From the NCBI GenBank assembly GCA_964597495.1, contig CAZQYC010000016.1, positions 1-55,532 on the forward strand: a stretch of DNA of 55,532 nt, given 5' to 3'. Position numbers and translations under genes: made by a program. The DNA comes from CAZQYC01 sp964597495. GTDB taxonomy: Bacteria; Pseudomonadota; Gammaproteobacteria; Steroidobacterales; Steroidobacteraceae. Below are positions 54,741 through 55,532 of this stretch, in pieces (the stretch's first letter is position 1; each line of letters opens with the position of its first letter). The notes under the pieces are model-generated. The model was not told the origin of the DNA and made no database searches. It saw only the letters and a program-made list of their open reading frames with translations.

Positions 54741-55532
54741 TCACCCGGCGCTTCGGCCCAGATACATGCTCGCCGCGTCCCACGCATTCTTGGCGATCAA
54801 GGCGCTGACCACCAGGAGAAAAATTTTTCGCACGAACCGGGAACCATGGCGAATGGCCAAGTGGCTGCCGATGATCGATCCGGCAATGTTGAACGCCATC
54901 ATGCTTAGGCCCAAGAGCCAAACGACGTGACCGCTGTAGCCGAACAGGATTAACGAGGCGGCGTTGGCGGCAACGTTGACCACCTTGCTGGAGGCGGAGG
55001 CGTGCAAGAAGTCGAGTGCGAACACTCGGACAAAGAAGAATACGAGGAAGGCGCCGGTTCCGGGACCAAAGAAACCGTCGTAGAAACCGATGGCACCGCC
55101 TCCGGCGACGGCAAGCGCGATGGCGTATGCATCGACGACGGCCGGCGCATGGTGCTGTCCGAAATCACGGCGGCGCGCGACATAGAGAAAGACTGCCGTC
55201 AGCATGATCGGCACAAGGGGTCGAAAGAGAGCAGACGAGATATGCAGCGTCAGCCAGGTTCCGCCAAACGAGGCGGTGAATGCCGCGAAGGCGGCAGGTA
55301 AAGCAATCCTCCAGGGAATTTGGACGGTGCGCATGAATCGCAAGGCCGCGCTGGTCGTCCCCCCGATTCCGGCTAGCTTGGCCGTGGCAAGGAGCGGCGG
55401 ATGAGGCGATTCCGGAAACGCGGCGAAGAGCGCGGGAGTTTGAATAAGCCCGCCGCCGCCCACCATGCTATCGATTAATCCCGCGCCGAAGGCGGCGCAG
55501 AGAACGAACGCGAGGTCGAACGGGGAGAGATC
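54741..55532 (-). CDS. TSUP (TauE/SafE) family permease, 5' end beyond the window
   Basis: At least 264 residues; the frame stays open to the right edge, so the N-terminus is missing. Several TMs with MVGGGGLIQTPAL and the second-half repeat GFYDGFFGPGTGAF, the internal duplication of TSUP exporters. Such proteins move sulfonates, sulfite or other small anions. 118 nt downstream of it is the NRDE gene on the same strand. Confidence 0.88.
   Translation of the reverse strand, partial: DLSPFDLAFVLCAAFGAGLIDSMVGGGGLIQTPALFAAFPESPHPPLLATAKLAGIGGTTSAALRFMRTVQIPWRIALPAAFAAFTASFGGTWLTLHISSALFRPLVPIMLTAVFLYVARRRDFGQHHAPAVVDAYAIALAVAGGGAIGFYDGFFGPGTGAFLVFFFVRVFALDFLHASASSKVVNVAANAASLILFGYSGHVVWLLGLSMMAFNIAGSIIGSHLAIRHGSRFVRKIFLLVVSALIAKNAWDAASMYLGRSAG

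Noticed and set aside
1..55532. CRISPR array, prophage or complete insertion sequence
   Set aside because: No regularly spaced direct repeats, phage structural genes or intact transposase with terminal inverted repeats were seen; the only transposase-like gene has lost its catalytic residues.

Overview
The window looks like a draft-assembled chromosome segment from a gammaproteobacterium. The gene order pilMNOPQ - lipoprotein - aroKB - dgt - hemE, the divergent tesA/ybbAP pair and the tamA-tamB pair all fit that class. A Steroidobacter/Nevskia/Xanthomonas-like lineage is my inference from family resemblance only; there is no rRNA or other taxonomic marker here. Coding density is high, most genes are housekeeping, and there is no tRNA, rRNA, CRISPR array, prophage or intact insertion sequence.

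Layout. (1) 1-3962: a segment bracketed by two inverted copies of a ~227-nt palindrome-rich repeat. It holds a degenerate REP-associated transposase-like gene (RAYT), a flavoprotein monooxygenase and two small exported proteins. (2) 3991-9408: a lone receiver protein, gmk and yicC on the minus strand, then a tightly packed plus-strand operon PP2C phosphatase - rph - rdgB - hemW. (3) 9409-11543: a DnaA-box cluster, then rpmE with its terminator and gltA. (4) 11634-14659: a conserved hypothetical and the bifunctional penicillin-binding protein PBP1A, minus strand. (5) 14711-26005: a c-di-GMP-I (GEMM) riboswitch followed by pilMNOPQ, an Ig-like/EF-hand lipoprotein, a terminator, the fused aroKB, dgt and hemE. 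(6) 26080-31811: fadD, tesA and the ABC exporter ybbA-ybbP. (7) 31815-37240: an anti-sigma-like membrane protein, a VIT1/CCC1 metal transporter interrupted by an artificial N gap, a FixLJ-type oxygen-sensing two-component system and a tandem universal stress protein. (8) 37373-48246: an aminotransferase, a chorismate-lyase-like protein, cbpAM chaperones, an adamalysin-type secreted metallopeptidase, a ferredoxin reductase, def, a dienelactone-hydrolase-like protein, a NUDIX protein, an ECF sigma factor with its membrane partner, and TonB. (9) 48278-55532: tamB-tamA (outer membrane assembly), an NRDE-family protein and a truncated TSUP permease.

How the parts connect. The pil operon encodes the inner-membrane alignment complex (PilM-N-O-P) and the outer-membrane secretin (PilQ) of type IV pili. 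The riboswitch in its leader suggests direct control by c-di-GMP, and the leader contains mutually exclusive stems that could form the expression platform. FixL keeps the haem-ligand His and both key Arg residues of true FixL oxygen sensors, so O2 probably controls FixJ targets outside what can be read here. TesA, YbbA and YbbP form a known lipid/hydrophobic-compound export module; here the two divergent start codons share one CATG.

Best leads for follow-up: the riboswitch-controlled pil operon, the inverted palindromic repeats with a RAYT lacking every catalytic residue, the DnaA-box palindrome upstream of rpmE, and the probably leaderless aroKB with an internal ribosome-binding site for AroB. 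The 100-N gap at 32861 is almost certainly a scaffolding artefact.
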